A stretch of DNA of 64,000 nt from Puccinellia tenuiflora (taxonomy: Eukaryota > Streptophyta > Magnoliopsida > Poales > Poaceae). Location: assembly GCA_012064385.1 (NCBI GenBank), contig QRDG01001991.1, forward strand, positions 989,290 to 1,053,289. Reading direction: 5' to 3'. Below the pieces are notes generated by a model. That model ran no database searches, was not told where the DNA came from, and saw only the letters and a list, made by a program, of their open reading frames with translations. The translations under genes were made by a program, and so were the position numbers. This document shows, in pieces, positions 53,896 to 64,000 of this stretch; within the stretch, counting starts at the first letter, position 1; each line of letters starts with the position of its first letter.

Positions 53896-56800
53896 TGAAA
53901 GTGCATGGTTGATCCCATGTGGTTTTGGTAATTAATGACAATCTCTATGGACTAATGTTTGCATTGAGCTAATTGTAGGATGTGTCCATTTGCGTTGCTT
54001 GATCTCCATTTGTTGGAATCAAGGCTAAGGGAAGAAAAAGAAGAAGAAGTTTGTGTTGATCAAGGCTTTGTGCGGATTGATCAACACCCAGGTTCAAGTG
54101 AAGTTATGCCGAAGAGTGCTTTCCCCATCTTGGTGTATGGGGGAGCGTCATGTGAATCTTCACCAAGCAAGGTGCAATCAAGAAAGGTGGTTCGTCTTGA
54201 GGAGATGAAGATAGTCTTCATCGACCACAAGTGGATTAATGCGCAAGGCAAAGGTATGATCTTGATAGGGTTTTATTTTACAGGTCTTATGATGTTTAGT
54301 GAGAGACCGGATTATAGGATAGATAGCCGTACTATCAAGAGGGGCTCTCGACCTAGTATCGTGATCGTATCGTCGTAGAGAGCACAAACCTTTGCATCCT
54401 TGCAATCATATTTATTGGTTCTTATTTGGCTTTTATCAATGTGAGAATTTAGAGCTTGTGTTCATTTCCATACCAAGCTCTAGTTCACCAAAAACGGATT
54501 TAATGAATATCTTCTTGCGTTTTTTGTATTGGAGGTTTTACCGGTTTGTCCCTTCTACGAGAGGTCAAACTCTCTCCTTATATTTTCCTCCTCACATGAT
54601 AGACTATGATGTGTTTATGCATGATCTTGTAGGGCTTGTGATTATCTTCAAAACAAGCCCAAGATCATAGAAAACGGAGTCTTGATGAAAAGCTTGTGTG
54701 TTTTCGGTGTTGGAGATTTTGCCGGTTCATCCGCTTGGCAAGGTCTCACCATTCCTTCCCTTTTCACAATCTCCTTGGCTTGTTTCAATATTTTGACTTT
54801 TTGTAGTGTAAGCTCTTGTCGTCCTCTTTCCAACAAAATTGGATTCACTCGATTCGGAGTTTCCACGCAAAAGTTATTCAGTTTCAGGGTTTGCTGTTTT
54901 TCTGTGTCCGGAAGTATCGGCCCCTTGACCGGTACTACCGCTGGGCACTTCCGGTGCCCAGTTCCGGAGCTTCTTCCGCTTGCGAAAAAAGGTACTGGAA
55001 CGGCTCCAGAAATAGACCGGAAGTAGGCCCGGTACTACCGAGCCGCCGGAAGTACCGGTGGCCTCAGCGGTACTACCGCTCGCTACTTCCGGTGTTTTGT
55101 TCCGGGGCCAGTTCCGCTTATCGAAAAGTTTCTGAACACCCGAAATGTGCACCGGAAGTAAGGGCAGTACTACCGGGCGACCGGAAGTACCGGGCGCCGC
55201 TGCGGTACTTCCGGCCCTGCAGGTCTTTGCAAATGACCGTTGGTGCGCTGATTCGTGTAGGGCGGTAGTACCACCCTTTGGGCCGGTACTACCGGTCCTG
55301 CGGGAATCTGTGCCCCAACAGCCAGATTTTTGGGCCACCTATTTAAGGGGCCTTCTTCCCCAATAGGTGGTTAACTCCTTGGCCACCCTTTTGCTCTCTC
55401 TCTTCTCCATTGTTGCAAATCTTGAGAGCTTGATTCCTCTCAATCCCTCCAATGATTCTTGCCCAAACTTAGAGAAACAAGAGAGGAGATCTAGATCTAC
55501 CATTCCACCAATCAAATTCTCCTCTAAGTGAGGGGAACTTAGTGGATCTAGATTTAGGGTTGCTTTGTGTTCTTCCCTTTGTTCTTCCTCTCAAATCCCT
55601 CCATAGCATTAGTTGCTTTGGTTGGATTTCGGAGTGAAGGACTTGACCACTTTGTGTGCTCTTGCCTTTTGCATTTGTTGCATCGGGTTGCTCTCCCTAC
55701 GGTGATACGTGAAGATCGACGTTGAGAAGCTTGTTACTCTTGGGTGCATTGTGTTCCCAAGAGTTTTGTGCCTCTTGGGTGCATTGTGTACCCTAGACGG
55801 TTTGGAGGTGCCGTGAAGTCTTCGGTTGTGAAGCTTCGGCACGAGTTTGGGAGCCCCCAATTGAGTTGTGGGTGGTGAAAGTGCATGGTTGATCCCATGC
55901 ATGGTTTTGGTAATTAATGACAATCTCTATGGACTAATATTTGTGTTGAGCTCTATGTGTAGGTTGTCCTTTAGCTTGTGTCAAGATCATTTGTTGACCA
56001 AGGCCAAGCTTGCTTGTCTCCATTGGTTGGAGTCAAGGTCAAGGTTGAAGATCATTTGTTGATCAAGGCCAAGCTTGTCTCCATGTGTTGGAGTCAAGGT
56101 GCGTTGCTTGACCTCCATTTGTTGGAGTCAAGCTCAAGGGAAGAAGAAGAAGTTTTGGGTTGATCAAGGCTTTGTGCGGATTGATCAACCCTCAAGTCCA
56201 AGTGAAGATATGTCGAAGAGTGCTTTCCCCATCTTGGTGTATGGGGGAGCGTCATGTGAATCTTCACCAAACGAAGCGCAATCAAGAAAGGTGATGCGTC
56301 TTGAGGAGATGAAGATTGTCTTCGTCGACCTCAAGTGGATTAATGCGCAAGGCAAAGGTATGATCTTGATAGGGTTTCTATTTTACCGGTCTCATGGTGT
56401 TTAGTGAGAGACCGGGTTATAGGATAGATAGCCGTACTATCAAGAGGGGCTCTCGACCGAGTTTCGTGATCGTATCGTTCGTGGAGAGCTCAAACCTTTG
56501 CATCCATGCAATCATCTTTATTGGTTCTTATTTGGATCTTATCGTGGTGTGGTCTTGGTGCTTGTCATGCTTGTCATGACAAAGCCAAGGTCACCGAAAA
56601 CGGTTTGCATTTGCGTCTTCTTTTGTGTTTTCGGTATTGGAGATTTTGCCGGTTCCTTCGTGCGGAAGATTTATATCTTCCATCTCGTTGCAAAATCTCT
56701 ATTGCTTGTTTGCCTTGTACAAAGGTGGCTTTTGTTGTCCTCTTTCCAACAAATTTGGTTTTACCTCTTTTGGACTTCAATTGCAAAAGAAACGGTTTTT

Positions 56801-58918
56801 CGGTTTGCGAAAAAGAGCTTTTAAACTCTCCCCATTTGGTTTTATAATATCATGATGGACAATGATGTTTCTCTGCATGATCTTGTAGAGCTTTTCATTG
56901 CGAGTCCAACGAGTCCAAGATCATCGAAAACGGAGTCCGGATGCAAAAGATATGCCCGTTTTCATATTGCTCATTCTGCAGTTTTTCTGAGGGGCGGAAA
57001 TTCCTGGCCCGGGGTCCGGAAATTCCGGCCCCCGGAAGTTCCGGCCGTTGCACCGGAATATCCGGCCCATATTTTCATCTGAGCTTTTTTGGCTAAGTCT
57101 TTTTGACTTTTCTCTCTGTAGGGGGTCCGGAATTTTGCCTCGGAAATTTCCGGGGGTCCGGAATTTCCGGTCTTTGGTCCGGAATATCCGGCCCAAGGAA
57201 AATTTGGCTAAGTCTTTTTCGCGTTTACTCTCGGGTGGGGGTCCGGAACTTTGCACCGGAGGTTTGCTCCGGAAATTTCCGGGGCACCGGAAATTCCGGT
57301 GTAAGCCCCGGAATATCCGGCCCCCGGCCGGAAGTTCCGGCCCCTTTAACCCGGAATTTCCGGCCCTGCGGTTTTCCAACGGCTAGTTTTTGGGGGAGGC
57401 TATAAATAGCCCCCTTCTTCCCCCAAGGGCTGGTTGCTTGTCTTGCTCACTTGCTTTTCTCTCTCCTCCATTGTTGCTAACCTTGTGAGCTTGATTCCTC
57501 TCCATCCCTCCGATGATTCTTGCCCAAACTTAGGGATTCAAGAGAGGAGATCTAGATCTACCATTCCACCAATCAAAATCCCCTCTAAGTGAGGGAAACT
57601 TGTGGATCTAGATTTTGGGGTTGCTTTGTGTTCATCCCCTTTGTTCTTCCTCTCTTATTCCTCCATAGCATTAGTTGCTTTGGTTGGAATTTGGGAGTGA
57701 AGGATTTGAGCACTTTGTGTGCTCTTGCCTTTTGCATTTGTTGCATCGGGTTGCTCCCTCCACGGTGATACGTGAAGATCGACGTTGAAGAGCTTTTTTA
57801 CTCTTGGGTGCATTGTGTTCCCAAGAGCTTGTTGCCTCTTGGGTGCATTGTGTACCCTAGACGGTTGGAGGTGCCGCGAAGTCTTCGCTTGTGAAGCTTC
57901 GGCACGAGTTTGGGAGCCCCCAATTGAGTTGTGGGTGTGTGCCCCAAGAAGAAGTTGTAAAGGGCTCCGGAATCCGCCCCGAAGGATTCCGATAGTGGAA
58001 GGTGAACCAATCCCTTGGGTGAGGTTCATCGGAGAATAGGGTGAGGCCTTTGTGGCATCTTGAGTAGGCCTTTTGTGGCGAGCTCACACCCCTCCAACGA
58101 GACGTACTCCCTTAACAAGGAGGAACTCGGGAATACATCCTCGTCTCCGCGTGCCTCGGTTATTTCTATACCCGAGCTTTACTTATGCAATTTACATTGT
58201 GATAGCCTTCGTGCTTGAAGTTCATATCTTGCTATCACCTTGTTGCTTTAATTGCTTAGCATAAGTTGTTGGTGCACATAGGTAACCCTAGCATATTAGG
58301 TTGTTGGCTTGTTAATTTAAACACATAGTTTTATTCCGCAATTATCAAGCCCCTAATTAGAAAAAGCTTTAATCGCCTATTCACCCCCCCCCTCTAGGCG
58401 ACATCCGGGCATTGTTTGTTCTTTCAGGTGGGTGCCCCAAGGAAGTTGTAAAAGGGCTCCGGAATCCGCCCCGAAGGATTCCGATAGTGGAAGGAGAACC
58501 AATCCCTTGGGTGAGGTTCATCGGAGAATAGGGTGAGGCCTTTGTGGCATCTTGAGTAGGCCTCTTGTGGCGAGCTCACACCCCTCCAATGAGACGTACT
58601 CCCTTAACAAGGAGGAACTCGGGAATACATCCTCGTCTCCGCTTGCCTCGGTTATTTCTATACCCGAGCTTTACTTATGCAATTTACATTGTGATAGCCT
58701 TCGTGCTTGAAGTTCTTATCTGGCTATCTCCTTGTTGCTTGAATTGCTTAGCATAAGTTGTTGGTGCACATAGGTAACCCTAGCATATTAGGTTGTTGGC
58801 TTGTTAATTTAAACACATAGTTTTATTCCGCAATCATCAAGCCCCTAATTAGAAAAGGTGTTAATCACCTATTCACCCCCCCCTCTAGGCGACATCTCGG
58901 GCATCGTTTGTTCTTTCA
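53896..58918 (+). mobile_element. older solo LTR of the TGAAAG family, containing another one
   Basis: Flanked by ATGAG (53891-53895 and 58919-58923). Excluding the nested copy and its duplication it is about 2,467 bp. Same termini as the gag-only element, but diverged: it has CTATTTAAG instead of CTATAAATAG, and in U3 (54905-55300) the palindrome core is GGTACTACCG / CCGGAAGTACCGG rather than GGAATTTCCGG. Confidence 0.9.
55876..58426 (+). mobile_element. nested solo LTR of the TGAAAG family
   Basis: 2,551 bp inside the previous solo LTR, flanked by GGTGG (55871-55875 and 58427-58431). It has the GGAATTTCCGG array (56994-57365) and TATA box (57400-57409) of the younger subtype. It is about 120 bp longer than the 5' LTR at 29872, largely from a 65-bp tandem duplication near its left end (AGATCATTTGTTGA at 55984 and 56049). 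Confidence 0.9.
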
Positions 58919-58923
58919 ATGAG

Positions 58924-59639
58924 GCCTTTGGATGTTGTCTTCTTGGTGTTGCAACAAAATCGATGAAAACTTGCTCTTCTCTTTGCTTTGTTTGCACCCA
59001 TGATGGCGATGATAAGAGCCTCTCGCACCTTGTGTGATTCACAAATTTCTCTTTCCGATGCTTTCAATGTAATGGACCTCATATGGTTCACAATGAGATA
59101 GGTATCATAGCCTTCTCCACTTTTCTTGGAGATTTTGTGTTCCCACATCTTGACAATGTTCGGCCGAGTTGCTTGCACAATGACCTTGCATTTGTATTCC
59201 ATTCCATATATTTGTGTTGTGCTAATGGTGTTATGATCAAATTTGGACATGTCGTCAATGATGTGCCCCTATATCATGCACACACATGTTTTGTTTGGCC
59301 TTTGATGTGTGTAGGTACAAATGAGTGGATCGCCACTCACAACTTCATGGCACAAGATTGAGCATCAACGGAATGTTGGCGTCTTGCTAAGGTGACTTCC
59401 TTCTACTTAAGTGCCCATGTCATGAACTTCAAGAATTGGCTACTCTTCGAGTGTTGTTTCGTCTTCTTTGTGAGCTCTCTAGGTTCAATGAAAGGCGAAA
59501 GAACATTGAAGAGCGGCAATACATTTGGCGTCAACAAAACCTACATGGTGATTACTACGTCAACGTCAAGCCATCTATCTCCTTCACATGATGAGGACGT
59601 GCTACCGTCGAGGATGACGCTTTTCGAAGGAGGGGGAGA
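58924..59639 (+). other. 3' internal end of the host element
   Basis: Degraded continuation of the host frame (CSSLCFVCTHD near 58970, short frames after it), then GACGCTTTTCGAAGGAGG, which is typical of the region before a polypurine tract. The tract AAGGAGGGGGAGA lies at 59627-59639, directly before the 3' LTR. Confidence 0.65.
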
Positions 59640-60532
59640 TGATGTAGCCCAACCCAACGACAACACCATGTCAAGCACTCCAACGTACGACAAGCCACCA
59701 AGGACTTCAAAGGGTGGCAAGGAACTCCATGGACTCCAATCAACTAAAGGATATGCGTGGATGAGGAGGAGGAAGCGTCAAGGCAAAAGCTCAAGGCGGA
59801 GCCAGCCGGCCTCCAGGCCGGCCTGGGCCGGCCCCCAGGCCGGAACCCCCTCCAGACGCAGCCGGCCCCCATGCTGGTCCCCCTCCAGACGCCGCCGGCC
59901 TCCAGGCCGGCCCAAGCCGGTCTCCCTCCAGACGCCGCCGGCCTCCAGGCCGGCCTAGGCCGGTCCCCCACCAGACGACGCCGGCCTCTAGGCCGGCCTA
60001 GGCCGGCCCCCAGGCTGGATCCCCACCAGCGCAAGCCGGCCTAGGCCGGATCCCCACCAGCACAAGCCGGCCTAGGCCGGCCCCCAGGCCGGACCCCCTC
60101 GTTTTGTACTAAACTATAAATAGTTCCCCCCTTCCATTCTAGACCAGAGAAGAATGAACTAGAGTTGAGCGTTGCTCCTTCCCGTGATGGGTTCCTCCGA
60201 GGAGGATGATGAATCTCTTGTTGTCGCTACTCTTTCACTGAGGTGTCTCTAGTAGTGCAAGCCAATCTTTCCCTTGTGGATTCTATTGGATCGGTGGACC
60301 GGCCGGTAAGAGAAATCGGTTTCATTAAGCGTGTTGTTGACTTAGGTTTTGGGATCCGGAGGCTGCTCCGTTGGGGGTTTGTTGCCGGGTGATTCTCCCT
60401 CGTAGGCTTCGCGAGTTATCCCCCACGAATTTGCCCTTTCCCCCTCATGTTCTTTGTTGCCACCTCCGTGTTCTTCGTGTTCATCCTCTTTTCCCCTCAA
60501 ATCCGTGAAGATCGGGCCAACCCCCTACATCA
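59640..60532 (+). repeat. 3' LTR of the host element
   Basis: 893 bp, TGATGTAGCC...CTACATCA, followed by TGGGT. The GGCCGG array spans about 59810-60096 with units arranged differently from the 5' LTR. TATA box CTATAAATAG at 60114-60123. Proline/arginine-rich open frames over the array are not genes. Confidence 0.9.
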
Positions 60533-60537
60533 TGGGT

Positions 60538-61475
60538 CCTTGAAGAAGATGGTAAATTGCAATATGGTCCTTCACCTTCATTGCACCATCCGCCATGGAC
60601 CAGCTGCGACAACGTCGGGAACACAACCACTTGGCTCACTGCAACCGCCGCAGGACCACCACGAACCAACGAACAAGTAACCACAAACGTAAGGACATTA
60701 GTGCCATGCATCCGCTTTGGCATAATCGCCTAGAGGTAGAATAAAAGGAGCTGCACTTGACTCGCTGCAACCACCGCAAGACCGCCTCAAACCAACGTCC
60801 AAGTAGTCACAGAAGCAAGGACAACAGTGCCCTGCTTCTGCTTTGGTATAACCACCTGGAGGTAGAATAAAGGGAGTTGGCCAACCATCTTCAAAGCTCC
60901 ATCAGGATCAGGTCGTCCTTCGACCAGAAGAGACCATGGTCGGGTGAAGCTGGACTCCATGCAAGCAGGCGCAACATATGCGCTCAAGGACTTGCTACCT
61001 CCACTACAGATTTGACGCTAGGAGGCCCAGATCGAAGGGGCACCTTCCCACCATGAACTCCGTTGCAACCTCGCCGACAGGAGGAGACAAGAAGGTGTAG
61101 CATAGATCCAACATGAAGCGGTGAGATTATTCATTGGGAAGGGAATAGGTGTACCTACCTCAGGTCTCGAAGATAGGAGGCCTCTTGCAGATTTGGCGCT
61201 CAAACTGTGAGATTATTTATTAGGAGACCTGAAACTGTGAGATTATTCATTGGGAAGGGAACATATGCGCTCAAGGACTTGCTACCTCCACTACAGATTT
61301 GGCGCTAGGAGGCCCAGATCGAAGGGGACATGCTTTACCCTCTTGCATTACTATTAACCTATTTCAATACATGGACCACGTCGAGACCTACCATCCAGGT
61401 TTAGGACATCCTTGAAGACCCTTCAACGACATCGGGAAGAACCAGGGGAGACCTTGCTCCAGGTCGTCAGTGTCC
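60538..61475. repeat. unclassified repetitive region with direct repeats
   Basis: Two diverged tandem units of 126 bp start at 60641 and 60767 (GCAACCGCCGCAGGACC / GCAACCACCGCAAGACC, each with GAGGTAGAATAAA near the end). A 67-bp direct repeat with one difference lies at 60974-61040 and 61261-61327, and a GAGATTATTCATTGGGAAGG string recurs between them. No coding frame is credible. Possibly the interior of an old LTR or DNA transposon; no ends found. Confidence 0.6.
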
Positions 61476-61478
61476 TAA

Positions 61479-61790
61479 GGGCATGTACAGTGCTAGACGC
61501 TAATCTGGGCGCTTACGTGAAAACAATAAATAAAAAAACCGGATTTATCTCCTAAGCGTCCTACCATACAACGTTGGACGCTAATCACGGGGCCTAAACT
61601 GCTCTGCCGCGAGCTCGCTGCCTCTGTGCTTGCCTCATACAGGAAGAGAAAAATGTTAAGAGCCCAACGCAATCTGTTGCATTGATGCTAGGCTCCCAGC
61701 GTCCAAGGCCAGGATTACGAAATTGAACTGTCGTTTCGGCCGGGGTAGCAATCCTAGCGTCCGCGTTAGCGCCCCGTGCTATACTTGGCC
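61479..61790. mobile_element. Tourist-like (Harbinger-type) MITE, tentative
   Basis: 312 bp with imperfect terminal inverted repeats of about 38 bp: the left end reads GGGCATGTACAGTGC; the right end, as complement, reads GGCCAAGTATAGCAC. Both continue into GGCGCT-type strings. Flanked by the 3-bp duplication TAA (61476-61478 and 61791-61793). The GACGCTA motif repeats inside. A 3-bp duplication is weak evidence alone. Confidence 0.5.
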
Positions 61791-61793
61791 TAA

Positions 61794-62296
61794 GATCTGC
61801 TATTCGGGTCAAAAGAAGTCATCGATCCCATCCGACAAGGTCCATCCAGGAGCAAGGCAACTTCATCAAGGATGCCAAGAACGTCGGCAACCTCATTAAA
61901 GGCACTGATTGGGGGCTTTTCGGAGATGAAGGTGTAGGACATAATCCCATGGACCTACACTGCTTCTAGCCCACGACGACCAAAGACTCCCCCCGCTGGG
62001 CGGCCCTATTCTAGAAGTTCTACCGACCTAACATGTCATGTTGTATGAAGACACCTTGAAGACTCCCTTTAACCAGACGTACATTGAAGGAAGGTTACAA
62101 GATCAAGGCTTAGCATACAAGACAACGTACAAGGCGAAGACCCCACCCGAAGGCTATAAGTACGGGAGCCATCCATCCAGAAGATCATCGTTCGTTCATC
62201 CGAACACCAAAGCCCTAACCTTCATAGTTTTCATATAGTCTAAACCCTAGACACATCCCCTCCTACCGAGCACATTTATAAGCTCGACAGGATCCC
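61794..62296. other. unclassified spacer before the last LTR
   Basis: No gene supported. A short frame (62038-62238) has no signature. The string CTATAAGTACGGGAGCC (62153 onward) followed by AGCCCTAACC resembles the TATA-to-leader part of an LTR, so this may be the 3' end of an old LTR. Confidence 0.35.
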
Positions 62297-64000
62297 TGTA
62301 ACATCCCAGATTTTTCAAACTTTTGAAAAATCAGAAAAATCAAAAACTTTTTGGAAAAATACATTTTTTGTGTTTTGAAATTTTCAAAACAAGCATGGCA
62401 TTCATGTTTTCATTGCATTTGTGCATTTGTGCTCCTGGTTTTATGAAGTTTCAAAAGAATAAAAATTTATTTTTCTTATTTTATAAAATAGCAATTACCA
62501 TTCAAAATGCCAAGGGTATTTGTGGTAATTTATTTTGGGTAAAAATAACAAAAATGAGCTTATCATGGATTATACTATATGATACTACTCATAGTATTTT
62601 TCTGGATTTTAATTGAGTTCAAGAAAATTTTATAAAAAACCTATTTGATATTTTGACCTAAAGGTGTCAATTATGCAAATATTCCATAATTGATTTTATT
62701 TAAAAAAATAAAATATTATGGAAAAGGTTCCAAAGTATTTAAAAGGATTATTTTGATTTTACAAAATTATTCAAATTGGTTTGAACCAATTTGAACTTGT
62801 ATTTCAAAAGTTATTTGAATTTCAGAAAAAGAAAAGGAACAAAAAAAAATGGAAAAGGCCAACTGGGCCGAAACCCAGCCAGCAGCCCATCTCCCCCCCC
62901 CTTTCCTCTCTCCCCGCGCGCAGCCCAGCACCGGTCCGGCCCGCGTCTCCCTCCTCTCTCTCGCTGACATCATGGTCCCACTTGTCAGCACCGACACAAC
63001 ACGGTCGTCTTCCCCAAATTTCCGCCCGCGATATGGCAAGCCAGCACCGGCGATCCTCGTCTTCAATTCGCGCTTTTAAGACCGAGATCGACGCCATCGA
63101 GTACCCCTATAAAATCCCCACCTCGCCCTCTCTCCTCTGTCCCAAAAATCCCTCTCCGAGAGCCCCCAGGCTGCTCCCAATCGAGCTCGAAGCACCGCGA
63201 CGGCCGCCGGCGATTTTCTCCATTTTCGGTGGACGTCGACCACCCCGAGCTCTCTCTCCTGTCCCATCTCCTTTGCTACGTCCTTGCGCACCTCACTGAC
63301 ATGGTCCTGTATTTTTCCGCTCCTCAGATCATCGTGTGCGTGCTCGACCGACGACCACCGCCACGGGAGCCCACTCCGGCGAGGAATTCCGGCCGTACCC
63401 GTGCACATCGACGACGCCCCTCTCGCCAACGAGCTCGCCCCGACGTCCTGCAGCCCACGGTAACAAAAGCCCCCTCCGCCCCCCTCTAATTTCGCCGGAA
63501 CGCGGCATGCCGAGCCGTCGCCGCCGTCGGCCGGTGCACTCCGGTGACCTAGCACCGCCACCCTTTGGCCGATTAGATCTGGACCGTCAGATCTAGATCT
63601 GACGGCCACTTTTTATTTCCTTTAAACCGAATCGGTACGCCTATGTGGCATCCCAGTCAGCGCACAGTCAGCGCCCAGTCAGCCTAGCCAGCCAATCAGA
63701 GACAGCCACGTGGCCAGGGATTTTCAGTGAATATCCCAATTTTGTTTAAATCTGTCTGTTTTACAGAAAAGCCCCTCCACCTTAGATTTATCATATCTTT
63801 TTATTGGTTTGGACAAATTCAAATATTTTTATATATTTGAAATCCTTAGAACCATTAGAATCTTTCTGGTGTTTTAGTTTTCTGTTTTGGCAAGTTTAAA
63901 TTTATTTGAATTTCAAATGTGAAATTTGAGTAAATTTGTCATAACTTTAGTTTAAAAATAGCTTTTTGAGTAAATCCAATTGGGTTAGTTTAGTTTTGAA
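62297..64000 (+). repeat. start of a Ty3/gypsy-type LTR, runs off the window
   Basis: Starts TGTAACATCCCAGATTTTTC, a common start of Triticeae gypsy LTRs, with an AT-rich U3, a TATA box (CTATAAAA at 63108-63115), then a CpG-rich transcribed block (63120-63610) and a second AT-rich zone, the same zoning as the LTR at 6805. Open frames in the GC-rich block on both strands have no protein signature. Three CAGTCAGC units occur at 63654-63680. The 3' end is not in the window, so LTR status is inferred from its start and architecture. Confidence 0.6.

Larger units (their letters stand above)
26868..60532 (+). mobile_element. large non-autonomous LTR retrotransposon, host of the nest
   Basis: LTRs TGATGTAGCC...CCTACATCA at both ends; identical flanking 5-bp duplication TGGGT at 26863-26867 and 60533-60537; primer-binding site at 27727; polypurine tract at 59627-59639. 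Own sequence is 26868-29871, 52286-53895 and 58924-60532, about 6.2 kb. Its internal domain has one long degraded reading frame but no protease, reverse transcriptase or integrase motif, so it depended on another element's enzymes (LARD-like). Interrupted by the 29872-52280 element and by the 53896-58918 solo LTR. Confidence 0.9.

Noticed and set aside
62767..63609. Overlapping frames up to 177 codons near the window end
   Set aside because: Same situation in another LTR: after the TATA box, GC-rich, several frames on both strands, no motif.

Overview
The window is plant nuclear DNA, almost certainly from a large-genome grass of the wheat/barley tribe (Triticeae). The reasons are: Ty3/gypsy and Ty1/copia elements nested inside each other; an LTR that starts TGTTGGGAATATGCCC as in the BARE/WIS/Angela copia group; a Stowaway MITE with the CTCCCTCCG end; a Cassandra-type TRIM; and one small intron-containing plant gene in a short island between repeats. 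No prokaryotic features are present. Roughly nine tenths of the window is mobile-element sequence. I resolved most of it by finding element ends (TG...CA), primer-binding sites, polypurine tracts and target-site duplications (TSDs) by eye.

Layout. (1) 1-11214: a decayed chromodomain Ty3/gypsy element arranged LTR-internal-LTR-internal', with a 3.9-kb LTR. (2) 11215-20847: a 5'-truncated L1-type LINE (about 4 kb of its own sequence) interrupted by a deleted BARE/Angela-like copia element (14251-18834, TSD AAAAC) and a solo LTR (19424-20490, TSD ATACT). (3) 20848-26867: the gene island. It holds an intact DRM1/ARP (dormancy-associated/auxin-repressed) gene at 22201-22650, two related foldback MITEs with 8-11 bp TSDs, a Stowaway, a mini-MITE and a SINE-like retroposon with a 17-bp TSD. 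(4) 26868-60532: one 33.7-kb nest. The host element (LTRs TGATGTAGCC...CTACATCA, TSD TGGGT) has no recognisable pol. It contains a 22-kb gag-only element (29872-52280, TSD ACGAG), which contains a very young chromovirus (37706-48402, TSD TTTGT), which contains a Cassandra-type TRIM (46211-46940, TSD AAGCT). A solo LTR (50322-51385, TSD GATTC) sits in the gag-only element's 3' LTR. Further right the host also carries a solo LTR (53896-58918, TSD ATGAG) that itself holds a solo LTR of the same family (55876-58426, TSD GGTGG). (5) 60533-64000: unclassified repeats, a Tourist-like MITE candidate and the start of another gypsy-type LTR that leaves the window.

How the parts work together. The only clear host gene is DRM1-like. 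All gag-pol regions seen are broken by stop codons, frameshifts or insertions; the least damaged is the chromovirus at 40520-47032 (two in-frame stops plus the TRIM). The elements could be mobilised only by intact relatives elsewhere.

Most unusual observations: (a) the young chromovirus begins with a complete inverted LTR fused head-to-head to its 5' LTR, and the TSD encloses the whole palindrome. (b) Both chromoviruses carry an extra gene upstream of gag, and the N-terminal region of each has a pattern reminiscent of a double-stranded-RNA-binding fold. (c) Three unrelated LTR families each carry arrays of short GC-rich palindromes upstream of the TATA box, and the motif has changed completely between members of one family.
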